A stretch of 64,000 nt of DNA from Gammaproteobacteria bacterium (GTDB taxonomy: Bacteria > Pseudomonadota > Gammaproteobacteria > Steroidobacterales > Foliamicaceae), in NCBI GenBank assembly GCA_009838035.1, contig VXSK01000028.1, positions 124,001-188,000 of the forward strand, given 5' to 3'. Made by a program: the position numbers and the translations under genes. Shown in pieces: positions 35,581 to 44,433 of the stretch; positions within the stretch are counted from its first letter, which is position 1; each line of letters opens with the position of its first letter. The notes under the pieces were generated by a model that saw nothing but the letters and a program-made list of their open reading frames with translations, ran no database searches and was not told the DNA's origin.

Positions 35581-36670
35581 GTTGCCGCTGCCGGTATTCA
35601 CGCTTTCGGGCGCCCGGCTGCTCCAGGCGGCAGTAATGATCGCCGTCTTTATCGGCGCATTGTTTCTGGGATCGATACTCGTGCCGGGTCGCCGGATCAG
35701 GGGGCCGGATCTCGGCGGCAAGTCGATCACCTACAAGATCAACGGGCTGGCGCTTTTGCTGCTCACCGTGCTTGCGGCAGGCATCGCCCAGGTTTCCGGC
35801 GCGTTCTCACTGTCGATGCTTTATACGCACTTTTTCGCGCTCTTCGTGGCGGCGAACGTGTTCGCATTCGCGTTTTCCGGCTGGCTTTACTGGCGAAGCG
35901 CGCGGAAGCCTGCGGAATCGCCGGGGTTCTGGCGGGCCTACTTCTTCGGTGCGGAACTCAATCCCGCCCTGCTCGGAGTGGACCTCAAGATGTTCAGCTA
36001 CCGCCCGTCGCTCATCGGGCTGGCGCTGTTCAACACCTCGTTCGCCGTCGTTCAATACGAAACCTACGGCCACCTGACCCTGGCTATGGCCCTCTACCAG
36101 GTCCTGACATGGGTCTATGTGCTCAATTACTTCCAGTTCGAAAGGGGCATGGTCCACACCTGGGACATCATCAGCGAGCGCTTCGGATGGATGCTGGTGT
36201 GGGGCGACTACGTGTTTGTGCCCTTCTTCTACTGCATTGTCGGCTGGTGGCTGGTCGATGCGACCGGCCCGCCGCTGAACCCTTTGGCCGTCGCCGGCAT
36301 CGTGCTGCTGTACGCCTTCGGCTTCTGGATATTCCGGGGCGCCAACGCGCAGAAGCACCGTTTCAAGCGCGACCCGTCCACGACGATCTGGGGCCGGCCC
36401 GCCGAGTCCCTTGACGGGCGTCTGCTCGTGTCCGGGTTCTGGGGCATCGGGCGGCACCTCAACTACAGCGGCGAGATCTGCATCTACCTCGCGTTTGCGC
36501 TCACCATCGGTTTTGCATCCTGGGCGCCGTTCCTGTTGCCGGCCTGGCTTGCTGGGCTGCTGTGGCATCGCTCTCGCCGCGACGAGCGGCGCTGCCGCGC
36601 CAAGTACGGCGAACTGTGGGGGCGCTACCGGGAGCGGGTGCCGTATTCGATGGTCCCGTTCGTGTATTGA
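35573..36670 (+). CDS. C-14 sterol reductase (ERG24/ERG4 family)
   Basis: This 365-residue polytopic membrane protein carries the sterol reductase signatures: ANAQKHRFKRDP, GFWGIGRHLNYSGE, and a C-terminal LLWHRSRRDERRCRAKYG followed by WGRYRERVPY, closely matching eukaryotic delta-14 reductases (HRexRDexxCxxKYGxxWxxY..VPY). It would reduce the C-14 double bond left by CYP51. About eight hydrophobic segments are visible. It overlaps the Rieske gene by 8 bases and is followed by cyp51 after 10 bases. Confidence 0.92.
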   Translation: MPELPLPVFTLSGARLLQAAVMIAVFIGALFLGSILVPGRRIRGPDLGGKSITYKINGLALLLLTVLAAGIAQVSGAFSLSMLYTHFFALFVAANVFAFAFSGWLYWRSARKPAESPGFWRAYFFGAELNPALLGVDLKMFSYRPSLIGLALFNTSFAVVQYETYGHLTLAMALYQVLTWVYVLNYFQFERGMVHTWDIISERFGWMLVWGDYVFVPFFYCIVGWWLVDATGPPLNPLAVAGIVLLYAFGFWIFRGANAQKHRFKRDPSTTIWGRPAESLDGRLLVSGFWGIGRHLNYSGEICIYLAFALTIGFASWAPFLLPAWLAGLLWHRSRRDERRCRAKYGELWGRYRERVPYSMVPFVY

Positions 36671-36680
36671 GGGAATAAGG

Positions 36681-38090
36681 GTGGCGAACCATACCGACAG
36701 TGCAGCCACCCTGCGTTCGGCGCGGCCCGCGGCGCCGCCGGGCAAGCCGATTCCCGAACTCTCCGGCGGTTGGCCGCTGCTGGGGCATCTGCCGGAGTTC
36801 CAGAGGGACCCGGTGGCGATGCTAGGCCGCTGCTGGCGCGAGCATGGCGAACTGGTCCGTTTCCGGCTGGGGACGCGCGAATTCGTGCTGTTTACCGGGC
36901 CGGAAGCCCACGACTGTTACTTCCGGGCGCCCGAGGACCAGCTTGACGCTCGTGCCGTGTACCAGTTCACGGTGCCCATCTTCGGGCGCGGCGTGGCCTA
37001 CGACGTGGCTCCGGAAATCATGGCGGAGCAGTTGGGGTTCCTGTATCCGGCGCTGCGCGACGCTCCGATGCGCAGGTACGCCGAAATCATGTACGACGAA
37101 GCCGCCCGGTTTGCCGACGCGCTCGGAGAGGAAGGGACCATCGACCTGCCTGCCGCGATGAACGAACTCACCGTCAACATCGCCAGCCGCTGCCTGCTGG
37201 GCGAGGAGATCCGCGGGCAGGTGGATTCGGGTTTTGCCGAGGCGTATCACGACCTGCAGGAAGGGATCAACCTCCTCGGGTTCTTTCTTCCCAGGCTGCC
37301 GATCCCGGCGCATCGAAGGCGCGACCGGGCGCGCCGCAGGATAGCGCAGCTCCTTGCCCGGGTCATGAAGGACCGCCGAAGTTCGGGCGCCGCGCCCCGG
37401 GACTTCATGCAGGCGCTGATGCAGGCCCGCTACAGGGACGGCCGGACCCTGAGCGACGACGAGGTGACCGGGATACTGCTGACGGTACTGTTCGCCGGCC
37501 AGCACACCAGCGCGGTGCTCGCAAGCTGGATGGGCCTTGAGATGTTCCGCGATCCCGCCTGCGTGGCGCGGATTCGCGCCGAGATGCGCGAGATTTACGG
37601 TGAGACGGGGGCCATGAGCCTCGCCGGCCTCAAGCGCCAGACGGCGCTGGAATGGACGGTGCGCGAGTGTGAGCGGCTGCATCCGCCGCTGATACTGCTC
37701 ATTCGCAAGGTGCTGAAACCGCTTCAATATGCGGGGTACACCGTGCCTGCCGGGGCCCTGGCCGTCGTCTCTCCGGCGGTTTCCCACCGTTTGCCGGGCC
37801 TGTTCGCCGATCCTCAGCGGTTCGATCCCGAACGGTTCGCTCCGCCGCGCAGCGAGAACAAGCAGCACCTCTATACGCTGATCGGTTTCGGCGGAGGCAA
37901 GCACCGGTGCATGGGGGAAAAATTCGCCATGCTGCAACTGAAGGCGATCTGGACGGTGCTGCTGGACCGCTTCGATTTTGATCCCGTTGCGGATTTTCCC
38001 GCGCCGAATTACGGCAGCTGGGTGACGGGCCCCACGGTGCCGTGCCGGGTCCGCTACCGCCGCCGCTCGCAAGCGAGCGTATTCCGTTGA
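36681..38090 (+). CDS. cyp51: Sterol 14-alpha-demethylase, cytochrome P450 CYP51
   Basis: This 469-residue P450 has CYP51-specific features: the B-C region YQFTVPIFGRGVAYDV, the I-helix FAGQHTSAVLASW, ExxR in RECERLHPP, and the heme loop FGGGKHRCMGE with Cys410. It removes the 14-alpha methyl group of lanosterol-type sterols. No membrane anchor is visible, as in the Methylococcus enzyme. The GTG at 36681 follows GGAATAAGG. It overlaps the monooxygenase-cyclase gene by 4 bases. Confidence 0.94.
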   Translation: MANHTDSAATLRSARPAAPPGKPIPELSGGWPLLGHLPEFQRDPVAMLGRCWREHGELVRFRLGTREFVLFTGPEAHDCYFRAPEDQLDARAVYQFTVPIFGRGVAYDVAPEIMAEQLGFLYPALRDAPMRRYAEIMYDEAARFADALGEEGTIDLPAAMNELTVNIASRCLLGEEIRGQVDSGFAEAYHDLQEGINLLGFFLPRLPIPAHRRRDRARRRIAQLLARVMKDRRSSGAAPRDFMQALMQARYRDGRTLSDDEVTGILLTVLFAGQHTSAVLASWMGLEMFRDPACVARIRAEMREIYGETGAMSLAGLKRQTALEWTVRECERLHPPLILLIRKVLKPLQYAGYTVPAGALAVVSPAVSHRLPGLFADPQRFDPERFAPPRSENKQHLYTLIGFGGGKHRCMGEKFAMLQLKAIWTVLLDRFDFDPVADFPAPNYGSWVTGPTVPCRVRYRRRSQASVFR

Positions 38091-41000
38091 GCGCCGCCAC
38101 TCCGCGTTACGACGTAATCATCGTTGGTGCGGGGCCTGTAGGCAGCTATTGCGCCCTGGCCCACGCGCGCAGGGGCGCGCGCGTGGCCTTGCTCGAGGCG
38201 AACCCCAGGGCGGCCACGCGGCTGGCCGGCGAGTGGCTGCACCCGCTGGCCGTGCGCATGTTGCGCGATGCCGGCATCCGCCTCGATCCGCCGCTGCGCA
38301 GCACCGAGGGTCAGGGCTTCGTCGTATTTCCCGAGGACGGCTCGGAACCGATCGTGCTCCCGTACCCCGGCGGGGCGCTGGGGATAGCCTGCGACCATGA
38401 GATTCTCGTGGCGCGTCTTCATGAAGCCGTCCGCAAGGAGCCGGGCATCGACTTTCTTGTCAATGCGCGGGTGCGGCAGGTCGAAGACGACGGCGTGGTC
38501 TTCACCCGCGGCGGCTCCACCGAATGCCTCGCCGCCGACAGGATTGTCGGCGCCGACGGCCGGTCATCCGCCGTGCGGCGGTCCCTGGGGCTGCCGATGC
38601 GCCGCAAGGCCTGCTCGCGGATGGTGGGCGTGACCCTTGAAGGCGTGAGTCTGGAGCCGGCCGGCTACGGCAACGTGATACTCGGCGGCCCGGGTCCGAT
38701 TCTCGGATATCCGCTGGGCGAGCATTGCGCCAGGATCGTCGTCGACGTGCCGCTTGAGCAGTGGACCTCGCGCGACAGGACCGGCCTGCTGGCCGAGTCC
38801 TACGCCAGTGTCCTGCCGGAAGCGTTGAGGCCCGCGTTTCTCTCGGCGCTGAGGTCGGGAAAATTCCACGCGGCGGCCAATGAACTCAGGCCGCGCATCT
38901 CCTACGGCACGTCGAGGCGGGTGCTGATCGGCGATGCGGCGGGTCATTACCATCCGATGACGGCGGTGGGCATGACGCTCGGTTTCGGCGATGCGGCCGC
39001 GCTGGCGGAAGGCGGGAGCTTCAGGAGTTTCGCCACCGGGCGATTCAGGGCGACCCGCGCCCCGGAACTGCTCGCCATGGGGCTGTACGAGGTCTTTGCC
39101 GATCATCGACTCGAAGCGGCGGCGCTCCGGCGCGCGATCTACCGCAACTGGCGGGCGCATGGCGTTGTTCGCGACCGGACCATGCGGCTGCTCGCCTGTG
39201 AAGAAACCTCGATGACCCACCTTGTGCTGGCAACGCTCGCCACGGTGATCCGGGCGATTGCCGGAGTGGTTCGTTCGTCGTTCAGACAGCTGGCCTGGCG
39301 GCGGGCCAGCTACATCGTTGTACCGATCGTTACCCGCGCGCGCTGGTTCATGCGTGGCATTCGCAAGCTGAAGGAGGCCAGGAACGGAGGCGGCGGTCAG
39401 GACCGGCAGGCCCGCAGGGCGTTGTCGCGCGCGCTTCTCGCTTCCATGTCCCCGGACGATGGCGGAGCCGGCGCCGCGCGGACGGGCGAATCCGCGTCGC
39501 CCGACGCGGAGCCCGCATTGCGCCGGGCCGCGGGGCGCCTGCTGGACCTTCAGGGCGAGGACGGCGCCTGGGAAGGCGAGATGGTCTGGTGCCCCATGCT
39601 CACGGCGCAATACGTGCTGCTGCAACACGTTCTCGGTGAGCGGATCGACTCAGGCCGGCGGCGGCGCATCCTGCGCTCGTTCGAACGCACCCGCCTGGCG
39701 GACGGCGCGTGGGGATTGCACGAGCACTCGCCGCCCCACCTGTTCGTGACCGTTCTGGTTTATGTCGCGTCGCGACTGCTCGGCGTGGAGCAGGACGACC
39801 CGCTTGTCACGCCGGCCCGCCGTTTCCTCGCCGAAGAGGACGTGCTCGCGGTCCCGAGCTGGGGGAAATTCTGGCTGGCGCTGCTCAATCTGTACGACTG
39901 GCGCGGGGTGAATGCCGTTCTCCCGGAATTGTGGACGCTGCCGCGCGGGTTGCCGTTGCATCCCTCGAACTGGTACTGCCACACGCGGCTCATCTACATG
40001 GCGATGGCGTCCATCTACGCGCGACGGTTCCAGGCGCCGGTCACGCCCGTGATCGAATCCCTGCGGGAGGAACTGTTCGGAAACGGGTTTGCCCGCCTCG
40101 ATTTTTCTTCCGCCCGCAACCGCCTGCGCGATGCCGACCTGTTTGCCCGCCCGAGCGTGTGGCTGCGTGTCGGATACGCGCTGGCGCGCCTGTATGACCG
40201 CTTCCACAGCAAGCGCCTGCGCCGCCGCTGCCTTGAGAAGCTGGTCCGCCAGATCCAATGGGAGTTGCGGACCACGAGTCACAGCAGCATCTCGCCGGTC
40301 AGCGGTTATCTGAACATTCTGGCTTTGTGGCTGCACGATCGGGACGACGCCGACTGCCGTGCCGCGCTCGACCAGCTCGACGGCTGGTTCTGGGAGGACG
40401 AGGAGCGTGGCGCGCGGGTCACCGGAGCGAGAAGCAGCACCTGGGACACGGCCTTTTCCGTGCAGGCGCTGGCGGCCGCGCCCGGGTCCGGGGAAATTTC
40501 GGACGCCGTCCGCAAGGGCGCCGGCTTCCTGCGCGCACAACAGATCCGCACCAGCTTCGACGGGTATCGCGAGGCCTTTCGCGCCGACCCGAAGGGAGGC
40601 TGGTGTTTTCCCGGCGGCTGGCATGGCTGGCCGGTCAGCGACTGCACAGCCGAAGCCGTGCTCGGGATTCTCGCCGCGGGAGGTGAAGACGGGGACGAGG
40701 CGGCACTGGGCGAGGCGGTCCGGTTCATGTTGCGGAGCCAGAACCGCGACGGCGGCTTCGGCAGCTATGAGGCGCGGCGCTCGCGGATCGGTCTCGAGTG
40801 GCTGAACCCCGCCGAGATGTTCGGCGAATCGATGACCGAGAATTCCTATGTCGAGTGCACGGCGTCCTGTCTCGAGGCGCTGGCCGCCTGCGGGCGCCGG
40901 TTCCCGCAATTCCCGGATCCGCGGGCGGCCCGGGCCATTTCCAGGGGCGCCGCCTGGCTGCGCAAGACCCAGGAACGCGATGGCTCCTGGCGCGGCGTGT

Positions 41001-41494
41001 GGGGCGTTCAGTTCATCTACGGTACCTTCTTCGGCATCAGAGGACTGGTGGCCGCCGGGGCAGGACCCGGCGATCCGGCGCTGCGCCTGGCCTGCCGCTG
41101 GCTGCTCGACCGGCAGCGCGATGACGGCGGATGGGGCGAACACCACAGCGGCTGCCTGACGGGCCGCTACGTCCCGCATGAGGAAAGCCAGGTCATCCAG
41201 ACCGCCTGGGCCCTGCTCGCGCTGCTGGAGGCGGAGGATTCCAACTGGACCGCCATTGCGCGCGGCGCGCGGTTCCTGCTCGACGCCCAGGAAGCGGACG
41301 GCGGCTGGCCGAAACAGGACATGGCCGGCGTCTTCTTCCGCACTGCGCTGCTGGACTACGTCCTGTACCGGCAGTATTTCCCGCTGCGCGCGCTCGGCCT
41401 CTACGAGCAACGCCGCCGGAAGCGGCTCGAACTGACTGCCGCTTCGAAGGAGAAGGAGCCGGACGCGGTCCGGATCAGGCCGCGAGCCGCTTGA
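38087..41494 (+). CDS. Squalene monooxygenase-oxidosqualene cyclase fusion protein
   Basis: One continuous frame of about 1135 residues carries two pathway steps. Residues 1-440 are an FAD squalene monooxygenase: GAGPVG (14-19), GEWLHPLAVRMLRDAG, and GDAAGHYHPMTAVGMT with D283, then hydrophobic helices. Residues about 455-1115 are an oxidosqualene cyclase: QW motifs (RDGGFGSYE, DGGWGE), the catalytic D852 in VSDCTAE, NSYVECTASCLEAL, and GVQFIYGTFFGIRGL. DCTAE, rather than the DxDD of squalene-hopene cyclases, marks a sterol cyclase. The start is TTG 38087 overlapping the CYP51 stop (TTGA), or GTG 38042. Such fusions are not a familiar arrangement. Confidence 0.92.
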   Translation: MSAATPRYDVIIVGAGPVGSYCALAHARRGARVALLEANPRAATRLAGEWLHPLAVRMLRDAGIRLDPPLRSTEGQGFVVFPEDGSEPIVLPYPGGALGIACDHEILVARLHEAVRKEPGIDFLVNARVRQVEDDGVVFTRGGSTECLAADRIVGADGRSSAVRRSLGLPMRRKACSRMVGVTLEGVSLEPAGYGNVILGGPGPILGYPLGEHCARIVVDVPLEQWTSRDRTGLLAESYASVLPEALRPAFLSALRSGKFHAAANELRPRISYGTSRRVLIGDAAGHYHPMTAVGMTLGFGDAAALAEGGSFRSFATGRFRATRAPELLAMGLYEVFADHRLEAAALRRAIYRNWRAHGVVRDRTMRLLACEETSMTHLVLATLATVIRAIAGVVRSSFRQLAWRRASYIVVPIVTRARWFMRGIRKLKEARNGGGGQDRQARRALSRALLASMSPDDGGAGAARTGESASPDAEPALRRAAGRLLDLQGEDGAWEGEMVWCPMLTAQYVLLQHVLGERIDSGRRRRILRSFERTRLADGAWGLHEHSPPHLFVTVLVYVASRLLGVEQDDPLVTPARRFLAEEDVLAVPSWGKFWLALLNLYDWRGVNAVLPELWTLPRGLPLHPSNWYCHTRLIYMAMASIYARRFQAPVTPVIESLREELFGNGFARLDFSSARNRLRDADLFARPSVWLRVGYALARLYDRFHSKRLRRRCLEKLVRQIQWELRTTSHSSISPVSGYLNILALWLHDRDDADCRAALDQLDGWFWEDEERGARVTGARSSTWDTAFSVQALAAAPGSGEISDAVRKGAGFLRAQQIRTSFDGYREAFRADPKGGWCFPGGWHGWPVSDCTAEAVLGILAAGGEDGDEAALGEAVRFMLRSQNRDGGFGSYEARRSRIGLEWLNPAEMFGESMTENSYVECTASCLEALAACGRRFPQFPDPRAARAISRGAAWLRKTQERDGSWRGVWGVQFIYGTFFGIRGLVAAGAGPGDPALRLACRWLLDRQRDDGGWGEHHSGCLTGRYVPHEESQVIQTAWALLALLEAEDSNWTAIARGARFLLDAQEADGGWPKQDMAGVFFRTALLDYVLYRQYFPLRALGLYEQRRRKRLELTAASKEKEPDAVRIRPRAA

Positions 41495-41496
41495 CG

Positions 41497-42516
41497 TCAG
41501 TTTCCCCGGGGTAGGGGTTTGCGGGCCAGGAAGTAGAACATCGGCGTAAAGATCCCGGTCCGGCCGCCTTCTACGAGCGTATCCGCCCCCCAGTTCAGGA
41601 ACGTGCTGACCTCCCGCGCGCCTTGCGGAGCGAGCCGCAACGGCTCCGCAACCCGCAGGATCAGATTGGTCAGGACGCGCCCCAACGGCGTGCGCGGGAT
41701 GCTCGCAAGGCTGAAGTCCCGGCCCTGAAGGGCCCGGTACCAAGGCGTTTCCGGATCCGATTCGCCGGCGAGGTCGAGGGATTCGATCAGCTCGAATCCG
41801 GCCGCGCGCACGGCTTCGCAAACTTCTGTCGTGCCGGCGATATCCGGTAGCGCCGATCCGGTCATGATTCCTTCCTTGATTTGCCGGTGTTCCGCGTTCG
41901 AAGGATCGAATGCGTCGGTGAGACACCATTCGTAGCACGCGAAACCGGCCCCGGGACGTAAAACACGGAAGATCTCGGCGTACGCGGCGGTCTTGTCCGG
42001 CGCGTGGGGCATCGCTTCGATGCTGATGGCGCCATCGTAGTGGTCGTCGCTCCGGGGAATCTGCATGTAGTCGCTTTTTATGAAACGGCACAGCGCCTCG
42101 ACGTCACGTGTGTGCACTTTCGCGCGCTCGATCTGGTAGGCGTTGTTGTTGATGCCGACAAAGCTTGCGCCGCAATGGCGGGCCAGGTTGCCCATGGGGC
42201 CGCCCACGCCGCATCCCACGTCGAGAACCTGCATTCCCGGCTTCAGGGAGAGCTTGTCGGCCAGGAAATGCTGGTGCCGGATCTGCGACGCCTTGAAACT
42301 CTCGCTCCGCCGGCGGGGGGCGAAGTGGAAGCTCTTGCCCCAACCCCACTCGTAGAAATCGGTCACGAGGTCGTAGTACTGGTTGACGAGCTGCCGGTAG
42401 CGCTCCTTCTTGCGCTCGACGCCGGCATCGTGAAGCCCGACGTAGTCATCGACCACCGACTTCACTTCCTCCTGGGTCAGATTCCCAAGAGAACGTTTGG
42501 TCACTTTCGCATCCAC
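41497..42516 (-). CDS. Sterol C-24 methyltransferase (Erg6/SMT family)
   Basis: This 339-residue SAM methyltransferase shows specific Erg6/SMT motifs, not just the Rossmann fold: YEWGWGKSFHFAPR (sterol-binding region I), LDVGCGVGGP (SAM motif), IEAMPHAPDKTAAYAEIFRV, EWCLTDAFDPSNAEHRQI and PWYRALQGRDFSL. It would add a methyl group to C-24 of the sterol side chain. Start: GTG at 42516, preceded by GGAGG. It is convergent with the cyclase gene (2 bases apart) and divergent from a small membrane protein. Bacterial SMTs from uncultured, including sponge-associated, bacteria have been described. Confidence 0.92.
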   Translation of the reverse strand: MDAKVTKRSLGNLTQEEVKSVVDDYVGLHDAGVERKKERYRQLVNQYYDLVTDFYEWGWGKSFHFAPRRRSESFKASQIRHQHFLADKLSLKPGMQVLDVGCGVGGPMGNLARHCGASFVGINNNAYQIERAKVHTRDVEALCRFIKSDYMQIPRSDDHYDGAISIEAMPHAPDKTAAYAEIFRVLRPGAGFACYEWCLTDAFDPSNAEHRQIKEGIMTGSALPDIAGTTEVCEAVRAAGFELIESLDLAGESDPETPWYRALQGRDFSLASIPRTPLGRVLTNLILRVAEPLRLAPQGAREVSTFLNWGADTLVEGGRTGIFTPMFYFLARKPLPRGN

Positions 42517-42639
42517 CCCCGCGCCTCCGGATATGCCGGCAGGAATCCGGCCGGATTGTAGCCCGTCTGCCCTCGATCCATCGAATCGCGGCGCGATAGA
42601 ATGCGCCCGCCGCCACAGTGGATAGTGTGAGGGGGGCAC

Positions 42640-43374
42640 ATGTCCGAAAGCCGCGCCAGCCTGCCGCCATCCGAACAGGGCCAGGACAGCAAGGGCCTGA
42701 CGGCGCCCGTGGCCTTGCTCGTGGCGCTGAAAATCGCGTGCGGCACGCTTCTCGGCATCCTGGTGCGCCTGCGCACCCACGGGGAGCTGAATTTCCTTCA
42801 TTCCCTGTTCTGCCTGTTCTTTTCGGTCAATCTCCTGATCTGCTACTGGGAAATCTGCCTGTTCTTCCTTCGTGACAGGATCGGGGCGCGCGCCGGGTAC
42901 TGGCGCGAAATGCAGCGCAGGACGGGACGCCCGCCCGCGCACGGTTTCTTCGCCACGAGGATCAGGCTTACACAGGTCCTGTCGCCGGCGGTCTGGGCCG
43001 ACGCCTGGGCGGCCTACTGCTATTACGACGACTCGTATGCCGACCGCCGCACCTTCGGCTTCAACGTGGACATCGCCAACGGTTTCGTGACGCCCGTTCC
43101 GACACTGGTCCTCTATGCCGCATACACGCTCGGCTACCCGTCCGCCCTGGTGGCCGGGGTCATCGGGCTGGCGCTTTCCTGGCAATGGGTTTACATGACC
43201 TCGACTTACCTGGTCAGCTTTTTCGTGGCGAGACGGCACACCCTGGTGAGCCGGCGCGACATGTATATCTACATCGTGGCGATCAATTCCTTCTGGATCC
43301 TGTGCGCGCTGCTGGGCGTATATGTTTCCATTGCCCTCATCGCCAACGGCGACTACCGCGTGCTGGGTTTGTAA
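42640..43374 (+). CDS. Polytopic membrane protein, candidate EBP-like sterol delta8-delta7 isomerase
   Basis: This 244-residue protein has about five hydrophobic segments. Its layout recalls emopamil-binding protein (EBP): an acidic residue in the second helix (E71, CYWEICLFF), DRRTFGFNVDIANGFVTP before a helix, WQWVYM, and a late NSFWIL resembling NALWL of EBP. Not all EBP catalytic residues are conserved (the expected Glu aligns with G148). It is divergent from the C-24 methyltransferase across 123 bases, GAGGGGGG precedes its ATG, and it lies in a sterol locus otherwise lacking an isomerase. The annotation is a hypothesis. Confidence 0.45.
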   Translation: MSESRASLPPSEQGQDSKGLTAPVALLVALKIACGTLLGILVRLRTHGELNFLHSLFCLFFSVNLLICYWEICLFFLRDRIGARAGYWREMQRRTGRPPAHGFFATRIRLTQVLSPAVWADAWAAYCYYDDSYADRRTFGFNVDIANGFVTPVPTLVLYAAYTLGYPSALVAGVIGLALSWQWVYMTSTYLVSFFVARRHTLVSRRDMYIYIVAINSFWILCALLGVYVSIALIANGDYRVLGL

Positions 43375-43436
43375 GCGGGCTCATACATTGCAGCGTATAT
43401 TTCATCTTGAGCAAGGGCAAAATACGCGCCAGCAGG

Positions 43437-44402
43437 ATGAAGTGGACCTACGGTTATGTTTTTCTGGCCTTGTCGTGGTCGATGAACGGCTCCGCCGCGA
43501 CCGGTACCTGCGATTCGCAGGACGAATACATCCTTCTTCTCCACGGCGGTTTCGCTTCCGCGCCGGAAAGGGTTGAACGGCAGCACCTCGATGTATTGAA
43601 GCGGGCCGTAACCGTGGGCCTGAAGGCTTTGGCCAACGGCGCAACGGCGCTGGACGTGGTCGAGGACTCGATCGTCCTGCTGGAGGACGCGGGAATCTAC
43701 GACGCCGGCAAGGGTTCCTACTTCAATTCCGAGGGCTTTGTCGAGAACGACGCTTCCCTGATGGAAGGACACACCGGCCGGGCCGGCGCCGTGGCGGCCG
43801 CGCAGTCGCTCAGGAACCCGATTCGCGCCGCACGCATTGCGATGGACAGGACGCCCCACGTGTTGTTCGTGGGCGCCACCGGCGAAGCGACCCTGATCGA
43901 GTTGGGCGCGGAGGCGGTGGAGGACCCGAAGAGCTATTTCAAGGAATACCGGCCACCCCCGCCGCAAGAGCCCGCGGAGGAACACGGCACCGTGGGTGCG
44001 GTGGCGCTCGACCGCTGCGGCAACCTGGCGGCCGGCACCTCCACCGGCGGTACCCCGGGCAAGATGCCGGGGCGGGTCGGTGACAGTCCCATGATCGGCG
44101 CCAGCAGCTTCGCCAACGCGAAGTACGCGCTGTCGGCAACCGGAAAGGGCGAGCACTTCATCCGGCGGGCGGCGACCCACGACATCGCCGCGCGCGCGGA
44201 ATACCTCGGCGTGCCGCTCCAGGACGCTGCCGATTATGTCGTCAGGGAGCTGATCGGCGACATGGACCAGGCGCAGGGCGCGGTAATCGCCATCAGCGCC
44301 GCGGGCGACATCGTGCTTTCGTCGAACGGTTACGGAGTCATGTATGGCGTCGGCAGCAATATTCTGGCCGCAACCGTCGGGGCGGAAGTGAAATACCAAT
44401 GA
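43437..44402 (+). CDS. Secreted isoaspartyl peptidase/L-asparaginase (T2 family)
   Basis: This 321-residue Ntn-hydrolase has a signal peptide (MKWTYGYVFLALSWSMNGSAA). Autocleavage before the nucleophile T185 in HGTVGAVALD would produce two subunits; GTSTGGTPGKMPGRVGDSPMIGA is the family signature. It hydrolyses isoaspartyl dipeptides or asparagine in the periplasm. ATG 43437 is preceded by CAGGA. It is not clearly linked to the sterol genes upstream. Confidence 0.92.
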   Translation: MKWTYGYVFLALSWSMNGSAATGTCDSQDEYILLLHGGFASAPERVERQHLDVLKRAVTVGLKALANGATALDVVEDSIVLLEDAGIYDAGKGSYFNSEGFVENDASLMEGHTGRAGAVAAAQSLRNPIRAARIAMDRTPHVLFVGATGEATLIELGAEAVEDPKSYFKEYRPPPPQEPAEEHGTVGAVALDRCGNLAAGTSTGGTPGKMPGRVGDSPMIGASSFANAKYALSATGKGEHFIRRAATHDIAARAEYLGVPLQDAADYVVRELIGDMDQAQGAVIAISAAGDIVLSSNGYGVMYGVGSNILAATVGAEVKYQ

Positions 44403-44433
44403 CGCGCCACCAGCAGATGTTGAAGGAACCCAT

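Noticed and set aside
38087..41494. Cyclase as a squalene-hopene cyclase
   Set aside because: The catalytic region reads DCTAE, as in oxidosqualene cyclases, not the DxDD of hopene cyclases. An epoxidase domain is fused upstream, and CYP51 and sterol reductase genes adjoin.
39650..42091. Long open frame on the minus strand opposite the fused cyclase gene
   Set aside because: High GC leaves long antisense frames open. The plus strand shows complete sterol cyclase and methyltransferase motifs, while the antisense translation is compositionally odd and motif-free. The same applies to the minus-strand frame at 3046-5517.
41497..42516. Methyltransferase as a generic UbiE/tocopherol-type enzyme
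   Set aside because: Sterol-specific regions (YEWGWGKSFHF and EWCLTDAFDPSNAEHR) are present in the correct order, and these are not shared with UbiE.
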